NCBI RefSeq assembly: GCF_000577815.1 | Contig: NZ_CBYM010000034.1 | Location: 1 to 37,168, forward strand | DNA length: 37,168 nt | From: Clostridium saudiense | GTDB lineage: Bacteria; Bacillota; Clostridia; Clostridiales; Clostridiaceae | Direction of reading: 5' to 3' | In this document: one piece after another, positions 1-12,281 of the stretch | How the letters are laid out: every line of letters begins with the position of its first letter | How positions within the stretch are numbered: position 1 is the first letter of the stretch | Program-made: the position numbers and the translations under genes | The notes under the pieces: generated by a model | What the model saw: only the letters and a program-made list of their open reading frames with translations | The model's database searches: none | What the model was told of the DNA's origin: nothing

Positions 1-1
1 G

Positions 2-649
2 GAAAGTGGTGTTATGGGGGCATTATGGTTTTTATATACATTATTAATAATTAGTATCATGGCACCTTTATTATATAAATTAAGTTGGAAAATAGTAATG
101 CCTATAGCCATATTATTAAATATATTAGTACCTAAATATAATTAAATGTTTTCAATAAGTAGAGCTTGCTTCTTTTTAGTATTCTATTTAATTGAAATGT
201 ATACTAGAGATATATATAATAAAAATGGTAATAATTTATTTAAGGTTAGAAAAATAAGTGTAATAATTTCTTTTGTTTTAATATTAATATATACATTTAT
301 TGTTAGTACAGGTGTAACTATTAATATTCATTTTAATGGTTTATATTTATTTATATGTGGGATTTTGGGCGCCATATTATTGGTGTATATTGTAAACAAT
401 ATATCTCATAATAGTATTATTGCTAAAATTTTATTGCTTTTAGGAAAACATTCAATGGATATATATTTATTTTCGTGGTTTTTCCAAATAGTATCTATGA
501 TAGTAATAGTTGAAATATTAAATATAACTAATTATAATATATTTTTCATTAGTAACATATTAGTAGGGTCATTATGTCTTCCATTTTCAATATATATAAT
601 AAGAAATGTTAATATATTCAAATTATTGTTTTTAGGGCATAAAATCTAA
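2..649 (+). pseudogene. Acyltransferase-3 family membrane protein, 3' part, interrupted by an in-frame stop
   Basis: The frame is open from the window edge (ESGVMGALWFLYTLL...) to a TAA at 143-145 and continues in the same frame from 146 (MFSISRACFFLVFYL...) to 649. The GALWFLYTLL stretch, the run of hydrophobic segments and the late LLLLGKHSMDIYLFSW segment fit OafA/WecH-type acyltransferase-3 integral membrane proteins, which O-acetylate surface sugars or other envelope molecules. The family is usually one continuous chain of more than 300 residues, so the stop most likely splits a single gene rather than separating two. The ATG at 146 directly abuts the stop and has no convincing ribosome binding site. 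The 5' end lies outside the window. A sequencing error in one codon is the alternative. The family assignment is by motif and hydropathy only. Confidence 0.7.
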
Positions 650-868
650 ATATGATTATTTTGTAATACTCAAATATTGATAAATATTTTTAGGTGTTAT
701 GGAATTACAGTTTAATTAAATAAGTTTATGTAAAAACGTAAGTGTATTGATTTAGTTAAATAAAAATTAAATTAAGGTCATATTGAAAAAATATAACAAA
801 AAACTTTTAAAATTTACGTTAAAAGTTGTATGTTACTATTATTTTTATCAAAAAATATAACATAAATA

Positions 869-877
869 TGTTATAAT
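869..877 (+). promoter_or_regulatory. Extended -10 promoter upstream of glmS
   Basis: TGTTATAAT is a perfect TATAAT with the TGn extension and no clear -35. It lies about 100 bases before the glmS start. It is the only good promoter in the AT-rich gap 650-974, which otherwise holds nothing I can identify. In particular there is no GC-rich glmS ribozyme core. Confidence 0.55.
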
Positions 878-974
878 TTGAAGAAGAAAATTTTACTATT
901 ATTATAAATAGATAAATAAGTAGAAAAAATACTCAAGTTATAATAATAAGAGTTAATAATAAGGAGAATAAAAT

Positions 975-2807
975 ATGTGTGGAATAGTAGGATACATTGG
1001 TAAAAGACAAGCAGCTGATTTATTAGTTGAAGGTCTTTCAAAATTAGAATATAGAGGATATGATTCAGCAGGTGTTGCAATCATAGAAGATGAAAGAATA
1101 AGCGTAAGAAAACTTAAAGGAAGATTAGCAAACTTAGAAAATGATTTAAAGGCTAATCCAATCAATGGACATATAGGAATAGGACATACTAGATGGGCAA
1201 CTCATGGAGAGCCATCTGATGTTAATTCACATCCACATTCAAATGGAAATGCAACAATTAGTGTTGTACATAATGGAATTATTGAAAACTACATGAAATT
1301 AAGAGAGTGGTTAACTTCAAAAGGATATGAATTCTTATCTGAAACAGATACAGAAGTTATACCAAACTTAGTAGATTACTACTATAAAGATGGAAGAAAT
1401 CTTTTTGATGCAGTAGTTAAGGCAACTTCAAAATTAGAAGGAAGCTTTGCAATTGGAGTTATTGCAAATAATGAGCCAGATAAAATTATTGCAGTAAGAA
1501 AAGATAGTCCACTTATAGTTGGATTAGGTGAGGAGGAAAGCTTTATAGCTTCGGATATACCAGCAGTTTTAAATCACACTAGAGATATATATCTTTTAGA
1601 AGATAAAGAATTTGTTATCTTAACTAAAGATGGTGTTGAACTTAGAACTGAAGATGGTGAAAGAATTGAAAAAGAAGTTTACCATGTAACTTGGAATGTA
1701 GATGCTGCTGAAAAAGGTGGATATGAAGACTTTATGTTAAAGGAGATTCATGAACAACCAAAGGCAGTAAGAGATACGTTAGCAGGGAAGATTCAATTAG
1801 GAAAAGAAATTGAATTAGATAATGTTAAGTTTAGTAAGGAAGAATTAGAAAACTTTGATAAAGTTTATATAGTAGCTTGTGGTACAGCTTATCATGCAGG
1901 TGTTGTAGGTAAAACAGTTATTGAAAAACTTGCTAAAATTCCAGTAGAAATAGATGTTGCATCTGAGTTTAGATATAGAGATCCATTAATAACAGATAGA
2001 ACTCTTATAATAGTAGTATCTCAATCAGGAGAAACAGCAGATACTCTTGCAGTATTAAGAGATGGTCAAAGACAAGGAGCTAGAGTTCTTGCAATAACTA
2101 ATGTTGTCGGTTCTTCAGTATCTAGAGAAGCTGATGATGTAATTTATACATTAGCAGGGCCAGAGATTGCAGTTGCATCTACTAAAGCTTATGTAACTCA
2201 ATTAGCTGCATTTTATATCTTAGGATTATACTTTGGTAGATTAAAGGAAACTATTTCGGTTGAAGAAGCAGAAGCTATTAAAGCCGAAATGTTAACTATT
2301 CCTGAAAAGATAGAAATAGCTTTAGAAATGAAGGAAGAACTTCAAAAGTATGCTGATAAACACTATAATCACAGAGATATTTACTTCTTAGGAAGAGGAT
2401 TAGATTATGCAGTAGCAATGGAAGGTTCTTTAAAACTTAAGGAAATATCTTATATTCACTGTGATGCATATGCTGGGGGAGAATTAAAGCATGGACCAAT
2501 TGCATTAATAGATAAAGGAACTGCAGTTATTACATTATTAACTCAAGAAGCTTTAAAAGACAAGATGGTTTCTAATGTAAGAGAAGTTTCTACAAGAGGT
2601 GGAAATATTTTTGCAGTAGTTAATGAAGGAGACACTACAACTAAGGACGTTGTTGATTCTTTAGTTTATATTCCAAAGACTATTGATTTATTAACTCCAA
2701 TGGTAAGTGTTGTACCACTTCAATTAATATCTTACTATGTTGCAAAGCAAAAGGGATGCGACGTAGATAAGCCAAGAAACTTAGCTAAATCAGTTACTGT
2801 AGAATAG
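975..2807 (+). CDS. glmS: Glutamine--fructose-6-phosphate aminotransferase (isomerizing)
   Basis: GlmS converts fructose-6-phosphate and glutamine to glucosamine-6-phosphate, the first committed step to UDP-GlcNAc for peptidoglycan and teichoic acids, in the cytosol. The chain starts MCGIVGYIG, so removal of Met exposes the Cys nucleophile of the N-terminal class II glutamine amidotransferase domain (about 1-220). Two SIS sugar-isomerase domains follow (about 290-420 and 460-595), with ACGTAYHAG at 301-309, SQSGETADT, and GGELKHGPIALI near 500. The C-terminus DKPRNLAKSVTVE is the family's usual ending. The 610-residue length is normal. An AAGGAGA ribosome binding site at 961-967 supports the ATG at 975. 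The gene has its own promoter and a terminator, and glmM lies one gene downstream. No glmS ribozyme is visible, so feedback control must work some other way here. Confidence 0.97.
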   Translation: MCGIVGYIGKRQAADLLVEGLSKLEYRGYDSAGVAIIEDERISVRKLKGRLANLENDLKANPINGHIGIGHTRWATHGEPSDVNSHPHSNGNATISVVHNGIIENYMKLREWLTSKGYEFLSETDTEVIPNLVDYYYKDGRNLFDAVVKATSKLEGSFAIGVIANNEPDKIIAVRKDSPLIVGLGEEESFIASDIPAVLNHTRDIYLLEDKEFVILTKDGVELRTEDGERIEKEVYHVTWNVDAAEKGGYEDFMLKEIHEQPKAVRDTLAGKIQLGKEIELDNVKFSKEELENFDKVYIVACGTAYHAGVVGKTVIEKLAKIPVEIDVASEFRYRDPLITDRTLIIVVSQSGETADTLAVLRDGQRQGARVLAITNVVGSSVSREADDVIYTLAGPEIAVASTKAYVTQLAAFYILGLYFGRLKETISVEEAEAIKAEMLTIPEKIEIALEMKEELQKYADKHYNHRDIYFLGRGLDYAVAMEGSLKLKEISYIHCDAYAGGELKHGPIALIDKGTAVITLLTQEALKDKMVSNVREVSTRGGNIFAVVNEGDTTTKDVVDSLVYIPKTIDLLTPMVSVVPLQLISYYVAKQKGCDVDKPRNLAKSVTVE

Positions 2808-2827
2808 TTTTTAGTAATTAATAATTT

Positions 2828-2866
2828 AAAATGCGATATAAATCTATATTATATCGCATTTTATAA
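2828..2866 (+). terminator. Terminator hairpin after glmS
   Basis: A perfect 13-bp stem (2828-2840 with 2850-2862) and 9-base loop end in a short T stretch, 20 bases after the glmS stop. The upstream A tract may allow weak bidirectional use. Confidence 0.75.
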
Positions 2867-2926
2867 TACTATATTAATAGAGAAAATAAAGGTATTTAAA
2901 AGGTAAGGAATTTGGGGGAAGAGAAT

Positions 2927-3859
2927 ATGGTAAAAAGTAAGAAGGTAGCTATATGGGCTACTTGTATAGCAGGTATTTTAATTTTTGTTTTAGTGGGAGC
3001 AACAGTTTTTTATGGAAATTATCTATTAAATAAAATAGATAAGGTTGAAATAGATAAAGAGAATGTTGGAATAACTGAAGAGGTTGAAGAAAAGTTATCT
3101 CAATATGATGATAAGATAACTAATATAGCTTTATTTGGAATAGATGCCGAAGAGGGTGGAGTAGGTAGATCAGATTCTATAATAATTGCTACATTAGATT
3201 TTCATAATAAAAAGTTAAAGCTAACTTCAATAATGAGGGATTCTTATGTAGATATAGATGGATATGGAACAGATAAAATAAATCATGCATATGCATTTGG
3301 TGGAGCTGAGCTTGCTATCAAGACTTTAAATCAAAACTTTAATTTGAATATTGAAGATTTTGTTGCTGTAAATTTTACTACTATGCCTAAAATTATAGAT
3401 AAGATAGGTGGAATAACAGTAGATATTACTAGTGAAGAAGTATCATATATTCAAGGAATAGAGAGTGCTGGTACTTATAATTTAACGGGAGATCAAGCTC
3501 TTGATTATTCAAGAATTAGATATGCTACTGGTGGAGATTATGTAAGAACAGAAAGGCAAAGAACTGTATTGACTAAAATCTTTGAGAAAATTTTAGCTAT
3601 GAATCCAACTAAATATCCAGGATTATTAAGTGAAGTTTTACCTATGGTTAAAACAAACTTTAATTCAGCTGAAATATTAGAATTAGGAACTGAAGTTTTA
3701 TCTATGGGAGTAGCTTCATTAGAACAAGAGAGATTTCCTTTAGATGGATATTGCGAAGGAAAAATGATTGATGGAATTTATTATTTAACATTTGATAAGG
3801 ATGCAACAGTAAATCAGTTACATGAATATATATTTGAAGATAAGAAAATCTGGGAATAA
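2927..3859 (+). CDS. LytR-CpsA-Psr (LCP) family wall-glycopolymer ligase, copy 1
   Basis: LCP proteins sit in the membrane and transfer lipid-linked teichoic acid or capsule polymers onto peptidoglycan outside the cell. A short N-terminal tail is followed by one membrane segment (AIWATCIAGILIFVLVGATV) and then an extracellular LCP domain. The domain shows NIALFGID, GRSDSI, MRDSYVDIDG, DKINHAYAFGG, IDKIGGI and RIRYATGGDYVRTERQR, which carry the conserved Asp and Arg residues that bind the polyprenyl pyrophosphate. I chose ATG 2927 (310 aa) because GGGGGAAG lies just upstream and the second copy at 17146 begins equivalently (MKKNKSKK). A TTG at 2912 would add five residues. The gene lies between glmS and glmM, which supply the sugar precursors, and the three probably serve one pathway. 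The exact polymer cannot be told from sequence. Confidence 0.93.
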   Translation: MVKSKKVAIWATCIAGILIFVLVGATVFYGNYLLNKIDKVEIDKENVGITEEVEEKLSQYDDKITNIALFGIDAEEGGVGRSDSIIIATLDFHNKKLKLTSIMRDSYVDIDGYGTDKINHAYAFGGAELAIKTLNQNFNLNIEDFVAVNFTTMPKIIDKIGGITVDITSEEVSYIQGIESAGTYNLTGDQALDYSRIRYATGGDYVRTERQRTVLTKIFEKILAMNPTKYPGLLSEVLPMVKTNFNSAEILELGTEVLSMGVASLEQERFPLDGYCEGKMIDGIYYLTFDKDATVNQLHEYIFEDKKIWE

Positions 3860-3892
3860 GATTAGATAAAAATAAAGATGAGGTAAACAGAA

Positions 3893-5236
3893 ATGGGAAG
3901 AATGTTTGGAACAGATGGTGTTAGAGGAATAGCTAACACAGAATTAACTGCAAAATTAGCATATAATTTAGGAAGAGCAGGAGCTTATGTATTAACAGAA
4001 GGGACACATAAACCAAGAATATTGGTGGCTAAAGATACAAGAATATCAGGAGATATGTTAGAATCAGCTTTAGTAGCAGGTATACTTTCAGTTGGAGCAG
4101 AAGCTATAATTTTAGGTGTAGTGCCAACTCCAGCAGTAGCACATTTAACAAGAGAATATAATGCTGATGCAGGAGTAATGATTTCAGCATCACACAATCC
4201 AGTAGAATATAATGGAATTAAATTCTTTGATGGAAAAGGATACAAGTTATCTGATTCATTAGAAGATGAAATTCAAAGAGTAATAGAATGTGGATTTGAA
4301 GGAGTACCAAGCCCAGTTGGTGAAGGTGTGGGTAGAGTTTATAGAGAAGAATCTGCATTAAATGAATATATAGAATATGCAAAAAGTACTATAAAAACTG
4401 ATTTTAAGGGATTAAAAGTTGCTTTAGATTGTGCTAATGGTGCTGCATATAAAGCTGCAGTTAAAGCTTTTAGAGCATTAGGGGCTAGAGTTTATGTAAT
4501 TAACGATAATCCAGATGGGAATAACATAAATGAAAATTGTGGATCAACTCATATGGAAGAATTAATGGATTATGTTGTTAGGAAGAAATGTGATATTGGT
4601 TTTGCTTTTGATGGTGATGCTGATAGATGTTTAGCTGTTGATGAAAAAGGAAACATGATTAATGGAGACTTTTTATTAACGATATGTGCTAAGGCATTAA
4701 AAGAAGCTGGACAATTAAAGGATGATACTTTAGTAGTAACTGTAATGAGTAACTTAGGATTAGATATTGCTGCTAAAAGAGAAGGAATTAATTTAGTTAA
4801 AACTAAGGTTGGAGATAGATATGTTCTTGAAGAAATGCTTAAGGATAATTATGTATTAGGTGGAGAGCAATCAGGGCACATTATATTCTTAAACCATAAT
4901 ACTACTGGAGATGGATTAGTTACAGCACTTCAAGTAGCAGCAATAGTTAAGGAAAGTGGAAAGACTTTCAGTGAGCTTGCTGGAGTTATGAAGGAATTAC
5001 CACAAGTATTAGTTAATGCTACAGTTCCTAATAATAAGAAGAATATATATTTAGAAGATGAAGAAATTGTTAAGGCTATTAATGAGGTTGAAGCTAAACT
5101 AAATGGAGTAGGAAGAGTTCTTATAAGACCATCAGGAACTGAACCATTAGTAAGAGTTATGCTTGAAGGGGAAAATCAAGAAGAAATAAATGAAATGGCT
5201 AATGGATTAGTTGATTTAATATTAAGTAAAATTTAA
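3893..5236 (+). CDS. glmM: Phosphoglucosamine mutase
   Basis: GlmM interconverts glucosamine-6-phosphate and glucosamine-1-phosphate, the step after GlmS on the way to UDP-GlcNAc. The 447-residue chain has the four-domain alpha-phosphohexomutase layout. It opens with [11 protein letters not shown], has the phosphoserine loop [16 protein letters not shown] (Ser100 is phosphorylated in this family), the Mg-binding DGDADR loop at 240-245, the sugar-binding loop GGEQSGHI and the phosphate-binding [12 protein letters not shown] near the C-terminus. All key residues are present. It starts at an ATG 33 bases after the LCP gene with a GATGAGGTA site upstream, so it is likely cotranscribed with that gene. 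A strong bidirectional terminator follows. Confidence 0.97.
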   Translation: MGRMFGTDGVRGIANTELTAKLAYNLGRAGAYVLTEGTHKPRILVAKDTRISGDMLESALVAGILSVGAEAIILGVVPTPAVAHLTREYNADAGVMISASHNPVEYNGIKFFDGKGYKLSDSLEDEIQRVIECGFEGVPSPVGEGVGRVYREESALNEYIEYAKSTIKTDFKGLKVALDCANGAAYKAAVKAFRALGARVYVINDNPDGNNINENCGSTHMEELMDYVVRKKCDIGFAFDGDADRCLAVDEKGNMINGDFLLTICAKALKEAGQLKDDTLVVTVMSNLGLDIAAKREGINLVKTKVGDRYVLEEMLKDNYVLGGEQSGHIIFLNHNTTGDGLVTALQVAAIVKESGKTFSELAGVMKELPQVLVNATVPNNKKNIYLEDEEIVKAINEVEAKLNGVGRVLIRPSGTEPLVRVMLEGENQEEINEMANGLVDLILSKI

Positions 5237-5278
5237 TTAAACTAAAATGTAGTAAAGTAAATCCAAGTTAATAAGAAA

Positions 5279-5306
5279 AGTCAAGCTTTAAAGCTTGACT
5301 CTTTTT
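5279..5306. terminator. Bidirectional terminator between glmM and lacZ
   Basis: A perfect 22-base palindrome (11-bp arms 5279-5289 and 5290-5300) is flanked by AAAA on the left and CTTTTT on the right. It can end both glmM on the plus strand and the beta-galactosidase gene on the minus strand. Confidence 0.85.
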
Positions 5307-5341
5307 ATGGGGATATATAGTACATAGATAAAAGATTAATA

Positions 5342-8621
<3,280 letters not shown>

Positions 8622-9458
8622 ATGCAAATACTATGGAAAAAATATACTAAAGAAAATTTTGAAATGAATGTAGATGAGTGTGGGATAGAGCAAGGCATTC
8701 CAGGCTTTGGCTATAAATATGAAGTGTTAAAAAATGCAGTTATACATTATATAACTAAGGGGCATGGTACATTTAAATTTAATGATAAGGTATACAACCT
8801 AAAACAGGGTGATGTATTTATATTATTGAAAGGAATGAAAGTTGAATATATAGCATCTATAGATGATCCTTGGGAATATTATTGGATAGGTTTTAGTGGT
8901 TCAAATGCTAATGAATATTTAAATAGGACATCTATAATTGATTCTTATGCTGCTACGTGTAAAGAAGACTCAAAAATTCCATGTATAATATCAAATATGT
9001 GTGAAATATCAAAAACTTATAATCCTTCACGTTCTGATGATATATTATTATTAAAGGAACTTTATTCTTTATTATATGCATTTATAGAAGAATTTCCAAA
9101 GGCTTTTGAATATAAGGACAAAGAACTACATACATATATCCAAGAAGCAATTAACTTTATTAATTCTAATTATATGAAAAGTATAACTGTTAATGATATT
9201 GCTGAGCATGTTAACTTAAGCAGAAGTTATTTATATAAAATGTTTATGAAAAATCTTAAAGTTTCTCCACAGAAATATCTTATAAATCTTAGAATGTATA
9301 AAGCAACATTATTATTAAAAGGCACTAGAATTCCAATAGGAGAAGTTGCAAGCAAAGTTGGATATAGTGATTCCTTATTATTTTCAAAAACATTTTCAAA
9401 GTATTTTTCAATGTCGCCATTGAATTATAGAAATAATCAAACGAGTGATAATAAATAG
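8622..9458 (+). CDS. AraC family transcriptional regulator of the lac locus
   Basis: This is a cytosolic DNA-binding regulator. Residues about 20-110 form the AraC-type cupin ligand-binding arm (YITKGHGTFKFNDKVYNLKQGDVFILLKG, then WEYYWIGFSG). The C-terminal third has the two helix-turn-helix motifs of the family, ITVNDIAEHVNLSRSYLYKMF from residue 188 and IGEVASKVGYSDSLLFSKTF from 239, followed by SPLNYR. At 278 residues it has the standard length. The ATG follows GGGAGGT. It is transcribed away from the beta-galactosidase gene and is very likely its activator, sensing a galactoside or derived sugar. The symporter gene at 9643 may be a second target. Ligand identity is not visible. Confidence 0.92.
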   Translation: MQILWKKYTKENFEMNVDECGIEQGIPGFGYKYEVLKNAVIHYITKGHGTFKFNDKVYNLKQGDVFILLKGMKVEYIASIDDPWEYYWIGFSGSNANEYLNRTSIIDSYAATCKEDSKIPCIISNMCEISKTYNPSRSDDILLLKELYSLLYAFIEEFPKAFEYKDKELHTYIQEAINFINSNYMKSITVNDIAEHVNLSRSYLYKMFMKNLKVSPQKYLINLRMYKATLLLKGTRIPIGEVASKVGYSDSLLFSKTFSKYFSMSPLNYRNNQTSDNK

Positions 9459-9546
9459 TTATAAATGATTTGATGATTACTTTAAATTTTAAAGTTAATT
9501 TTAAATGTTTACGAGTTGTTTAGAAAATAAAAAATATAAATATAAG

Positions 9547-9596
9547 AAGGAGTATTTAAATTGAATTGATTAATTCAACCTAAATACTCCTTTTAA
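9547..9596. terminator. Bidirectional terminator between araC-type gene and symporter
   Basis: A 12-bp outer stem (9547-9558 with 9581-9592) encloses an inner 7-bp stem (9561-9567 with 9572-9578) and is followed by TTTT. It separates convergent genes and can end both. Confidence 0.75.
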
Positions 9597-9642
9597 TATA
9601 GTGAGTATAAAAATTTATTTTAATATACCTTTTTAATTCTAT

Positions 9643-11010
9643 TTAGTTACTCAATCTTGTAATTCCATGTTTTAAATCATCAACTATTGCATCATATTCT
9701 GCTTCTGATAAATTGTATTTTCTTAATAATAAGAAGCTTGTTATTATAATTATACATGGAACCAAAGTTTGAATTATGTGTATTCCATTTAATGTAAATA
9801 TAGATTGAGTAGAATTTGCTTTATAGCCAATATACGCTAGAATGTATCCACATAAAGAACCTCCAATTGCATTTGAAATTTTACTTTTAAAGATATTTAG
9901 GGAAAATATCATACCTTCTGATCTTTTTCCTGTTTTCCACTCACCATATTCAACACAGTCAGTAACCATTGAAGTTAAGGTAATATATCCAGCTCCATCA
10001 AAAATTCCACATATGAAATTTATAGCTATCATTGCATATAAAGAAGAATATGATAGTAAAAATATTAAAAGTGATCCAGTAGCACCAACTAATAATCCTA
10101 AAAGAGCTGTATTTCTTTTTCCAAGTTTTTTTGTTAAATATGGAGATATTAATCCCCCTAATATACTTGCTACTAAAGTAATTGAAGTTACAACAGGAAT
10201 CATCATTTCTGAATTAAAGTTATATTTAATATAATATATAGATATTGTATTTTTTATTGAGCCACTTAATTCTAGTACTAGCATTGATAATAATACTATT
10301 CTTAAAGGTTTATTTGTCTTTAATAATTCTATAAATTGTTTAAAGCCTTGTTTTTCTTTTTTAGTAGAAGTGCTACTAATTTCTTTAGTTCCTAAAGCTG
10401 TAATCCAAGTAAGTATGGTTGCAAAACAAACATAAATTATTGCTACTGTTGTCCAGTTTTTAAGAATTGATACAAGTGGAATAGTAAGTGTAGAAATTAT
10501 AAATCCACCAACATATGCAACTGTTCTTGCAGATGTAACAATCTTAGTTTTTCCTTCAGAGGATCTTGTAAGATTTGCAGATAGTGACCAATATGGTATG
10601 TCCATAGCAGTAAAAGATATTCCCCAGAAGATATATGCTACATATATCCAGATAATTTTATTACTATAAGTTAAGTTTGGTGATGAAAAGCACATTATTG
10701 TTGCAAGTCCAACAAAAATAGGAACTATAAATAAATAAGGTCTACTTTTACCAAGTTTAGTGTTTGTATTATCAACTATAACCCCCATGATAGGATCTGT
10801 TATAGCATCTATAATTCTTGCTACTAAAAATAATGTACCTACAGCAGCTGCACCTACTCCAAAATTATCAGTTAAAAAAATTAGAAGGTAGGAACTAATT
10901 AATGAATATATTATATTATTGCCTAAGCTTCCTGAACTATAAGTAAGTAAAGTCTTTATAGAAACATTATCATTTTTATCAATTTTTTTATTATCTATTA
11001 GCGTATTCAC
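9643..11010 (-). CDS. GPH family sugar:cation symporter (lactose/galactoside type)
   Basis: This is an integral membrane transporter of the glycoside-pentoside-hexuronide family (MelB/LacS fold) with about 12 hydrophobic segments. The family signature is clear: SGSLGNNIIYSLISSYLLIF near the start, then ARIIDAITDPIMGVIVDNT with TKLGKSRPYLF, and a second-half domain followed by TDCVEYGEWKTGKRSEGM. I chose the GTG at 11010 (455 aa) because the complement of 11012-11021 is GAGGTGAGAG at ideal spacing. A longer frame opens at an ATG at 11094 but has no ribosome binding site and adds a hydrophilic tail atypical of the family. It has no C-terminal EIIA domain, unlike streptococcal LacS. With the neighbouring beta-galactosidase and regulator, lactose or another galactoside is the likely substrate. 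Confidence 0.9.
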   Translation of the reverse strand: MNTLIDNKKIDKNDNVSIKTLLTYSSGSLGNNIIYSLISSYLLIFLTDNFGVGAAAVGTLFLVARIIDAITDPIMGVIVDNTNTKLGKSRPYLFIVPIFVGLATIMCFSSPNLTYSNKIIWIYVAYIFWGISFTAMDIPYWSLSANLTRSSEGKTKIVTSARTVAYVGGFIISTLTIPLVSILKNWTTVAIIYVCFATILTWITALGTKEISSTSTKKEKQGFKQFIELLKTNKPLRIVLLSMLVLELSGSIKNTISIYYIKYNFNSEMMIPVVTSITLVASILGGLISPYLTKKLGKRNTALLGLLVGATGSLLIFLLSYSSLYAMIAINFICGIFDGAGYITLTSMVTDCVEYGEWKTGKRSEGMIFSLNIFKSKISNAIGGSLCGYILAYIGYKANSTQSIFTLNGIHIIQTLVPCIIIITSFLLLRKYNLSEAEYDAIVDDLKHGITRLSN

Positions 11011-11186
11011 ACTCTCACCTCTATATTTCTTAATAATATCCTTAGATACCTGTTTAATTAAACATTGAATAGAAATCGATTTCTCAGTTTTCATATATAT
11101 TATTACAAAATTTTTAGTTTAATAATATAGCATTAAGTTTCTAAAATATTGATTTATATTTCCTAATTAAAAAGATTAATTATATA

Positions 11187-11216
11187 TTGACACAACAATA
11201 CAAGTGTATATACAAT
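11187..11216 (+). promoter_or_regulatory. Promoter of the ADP-ribosylglycohydrolase-pfkB-pnuC operon
   Basis: A consensus TTGACA (11187-11192), 18-base spacer and TACAAT (11211-11216) lie about 70 bases before the operon. The spacer contains an inverted pair ACAC...GTGT that could be an operator for a vitamin or NAD-responsive repressor. That last point is speculative. Confidence 0.6.
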
Positions 11217-11285
11217 TGAAACAAAAGAAATGTTACACAATTGGATATAAATTCAATAAAGGTGGCGGATACAGGAGTGATAATA

Positions 11286-12281
11286 GTGAGAAATAAAATT
11301 GCAGGAGCTATATATGGAATGGCACTAGGGGATTCCATGGGAATGCCTTCAGAACTATGGGGAAGAGAAAAAGTAAGAAAATATTTTGGAAAGATTGAAG
11401 GATTATTAGATGGACCTAAAGAAAATAGTGTAGCTTGCAATTATAAAAGAGGACAATTTACAGATGATACAGGACAAGCACTTGTTTTAGTAGATTCATT
11501 AAATAGTACAAACTTTAAACCTAATTCTAAAGATATTGCAGAAAGACTTTTAAAATGGGCTGAAAAAGAAAAGGCATTTGAAAATAATATTTTAGGACCT
11601 ACTTCAAAGGTTGCATTAGCTAATTTTAGAGATGGGATAGATTCAAAAGCAGTTACAGATAAGGCTTTATCAAATGGATCAGCCATGAGAATTGCACCAA
11701 TAGGATGTCTTTTTAATGCTGCTGATAAAGAAAGGATAGCTAACTTTGTTTATGGAGTTTCAGAAGTAACTCACACTAGTGATATATCAATTGCAGGAGC
11801 GGCGATGATAGCAGTAGCTGTTAGTTCAGCTATCGAAAATACTGACTTTGAAGCTGTCCTAAAAGATGTTTTTGAAATGGAGCCTATTGCTAGAAAGTTA
11901 GGTGCAGAAACCTTTAGTCCATCATTAACAGAAAGAATAAAATTAGGTATTTATTTAGCTAAGGAATATAAGGATGATGAAGATTTATTTTTAGAAAAAC
12001 TATATGACATAGTTGGAGCTGGTGTAAATATTAGCGAGTCTGTTCCAGCTGCAATTTCTATAGCTTACTATGCACAAGACCCTAATAAGTGTGCGGTGCT
12101 TTGTGCAAATTTAGCTGGAGATACTGATACTATTGGAGCAATGGCAACTGCAATTTGTGGAGCTTTTAAGGGAATAGATTCTATAAAGAAAGAGTATATT
12201 GAAGTCTTAAACGAAGCAAATGATGTTGATTTTAATAGATATATTTCTATCTTAATGGAAGGAAGGAGTTGCATTAAGTGA
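11286..12281 (+). CDS. ADP-ribosylglycohydrolase (DraG/ARH family)
   Basis: Members of this all-helical family use two Mg ions to cleave ADP-ribose from proteins, or related N- or O-ribosyl bonds in small molecules. The metal ligands are intact: GQFTDDTGQA (Asp60, Asp61, Thr62) and LAGDTDTIGAMA (Asp279, Asp281, Thr282). NKIAGAIYGMALGDSMGMP at the start and NGSAMRIAPIG, THTSDISIAGA in the middle are typical. I chose GTG 11286 (331 aa) because AGGAG sits 8 bases upstream and the family core begins right there. A longer TTG frame from 11241 lacks a good site. It is the first gene of an operon, overlapping the next gene by 4 bases, together with a PfkB kinase and a PnuC transporter. That context suggests catabolism or salvage of an ADP-ribosyl or ribosyl-nicotinamide compound rather than nitrogenase control; no nif gene is nearby. 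Confidence 0.9.
   Translation: MRNKIAGAIYGMALGDSMGMPSELWGREKVRKYFGKIEGLLDGPKENSVACNYKRGQFTDDTGQALVLVDSLNSTNFKPNSKDIAERLLKWAEKEKAFENNILGPTSKVALANFRDGIDSKAVTDKALSNGSAMRIAPIGCLFNAADKERIANFVYGVSEVTHTSDISIAGAAMIAVAVSSAIENTDFEAVLKDVFEMEPIARKLGAETFSPSLTERIKLGIYLAKEYKDDEDLFLEKLYDIVGAGVNISESVPAAISIAYYAQDPNKCAVLCANLAGDTDTIGAMATAICGAFKGIDSIKKEYIEVLNEANDVDFNRYISILMEGRSCIK

Noticed and set aside
650..974. glmS ribozyme upstream of glmS
   Set aside because: The leader is AT-rich throughout, with no conserved ribozyme core or GC-rich pseudoknot helices; only a promoter and ribosome binding site are seen.
9643..11094. Upstream ATG start at 11094 for the symporter
   Set aside because: No Shine-Dalgarno sequence precedes it, while GTG 11010 has GAGGTGAG at correct spacing and gives the usual family N-terminus.
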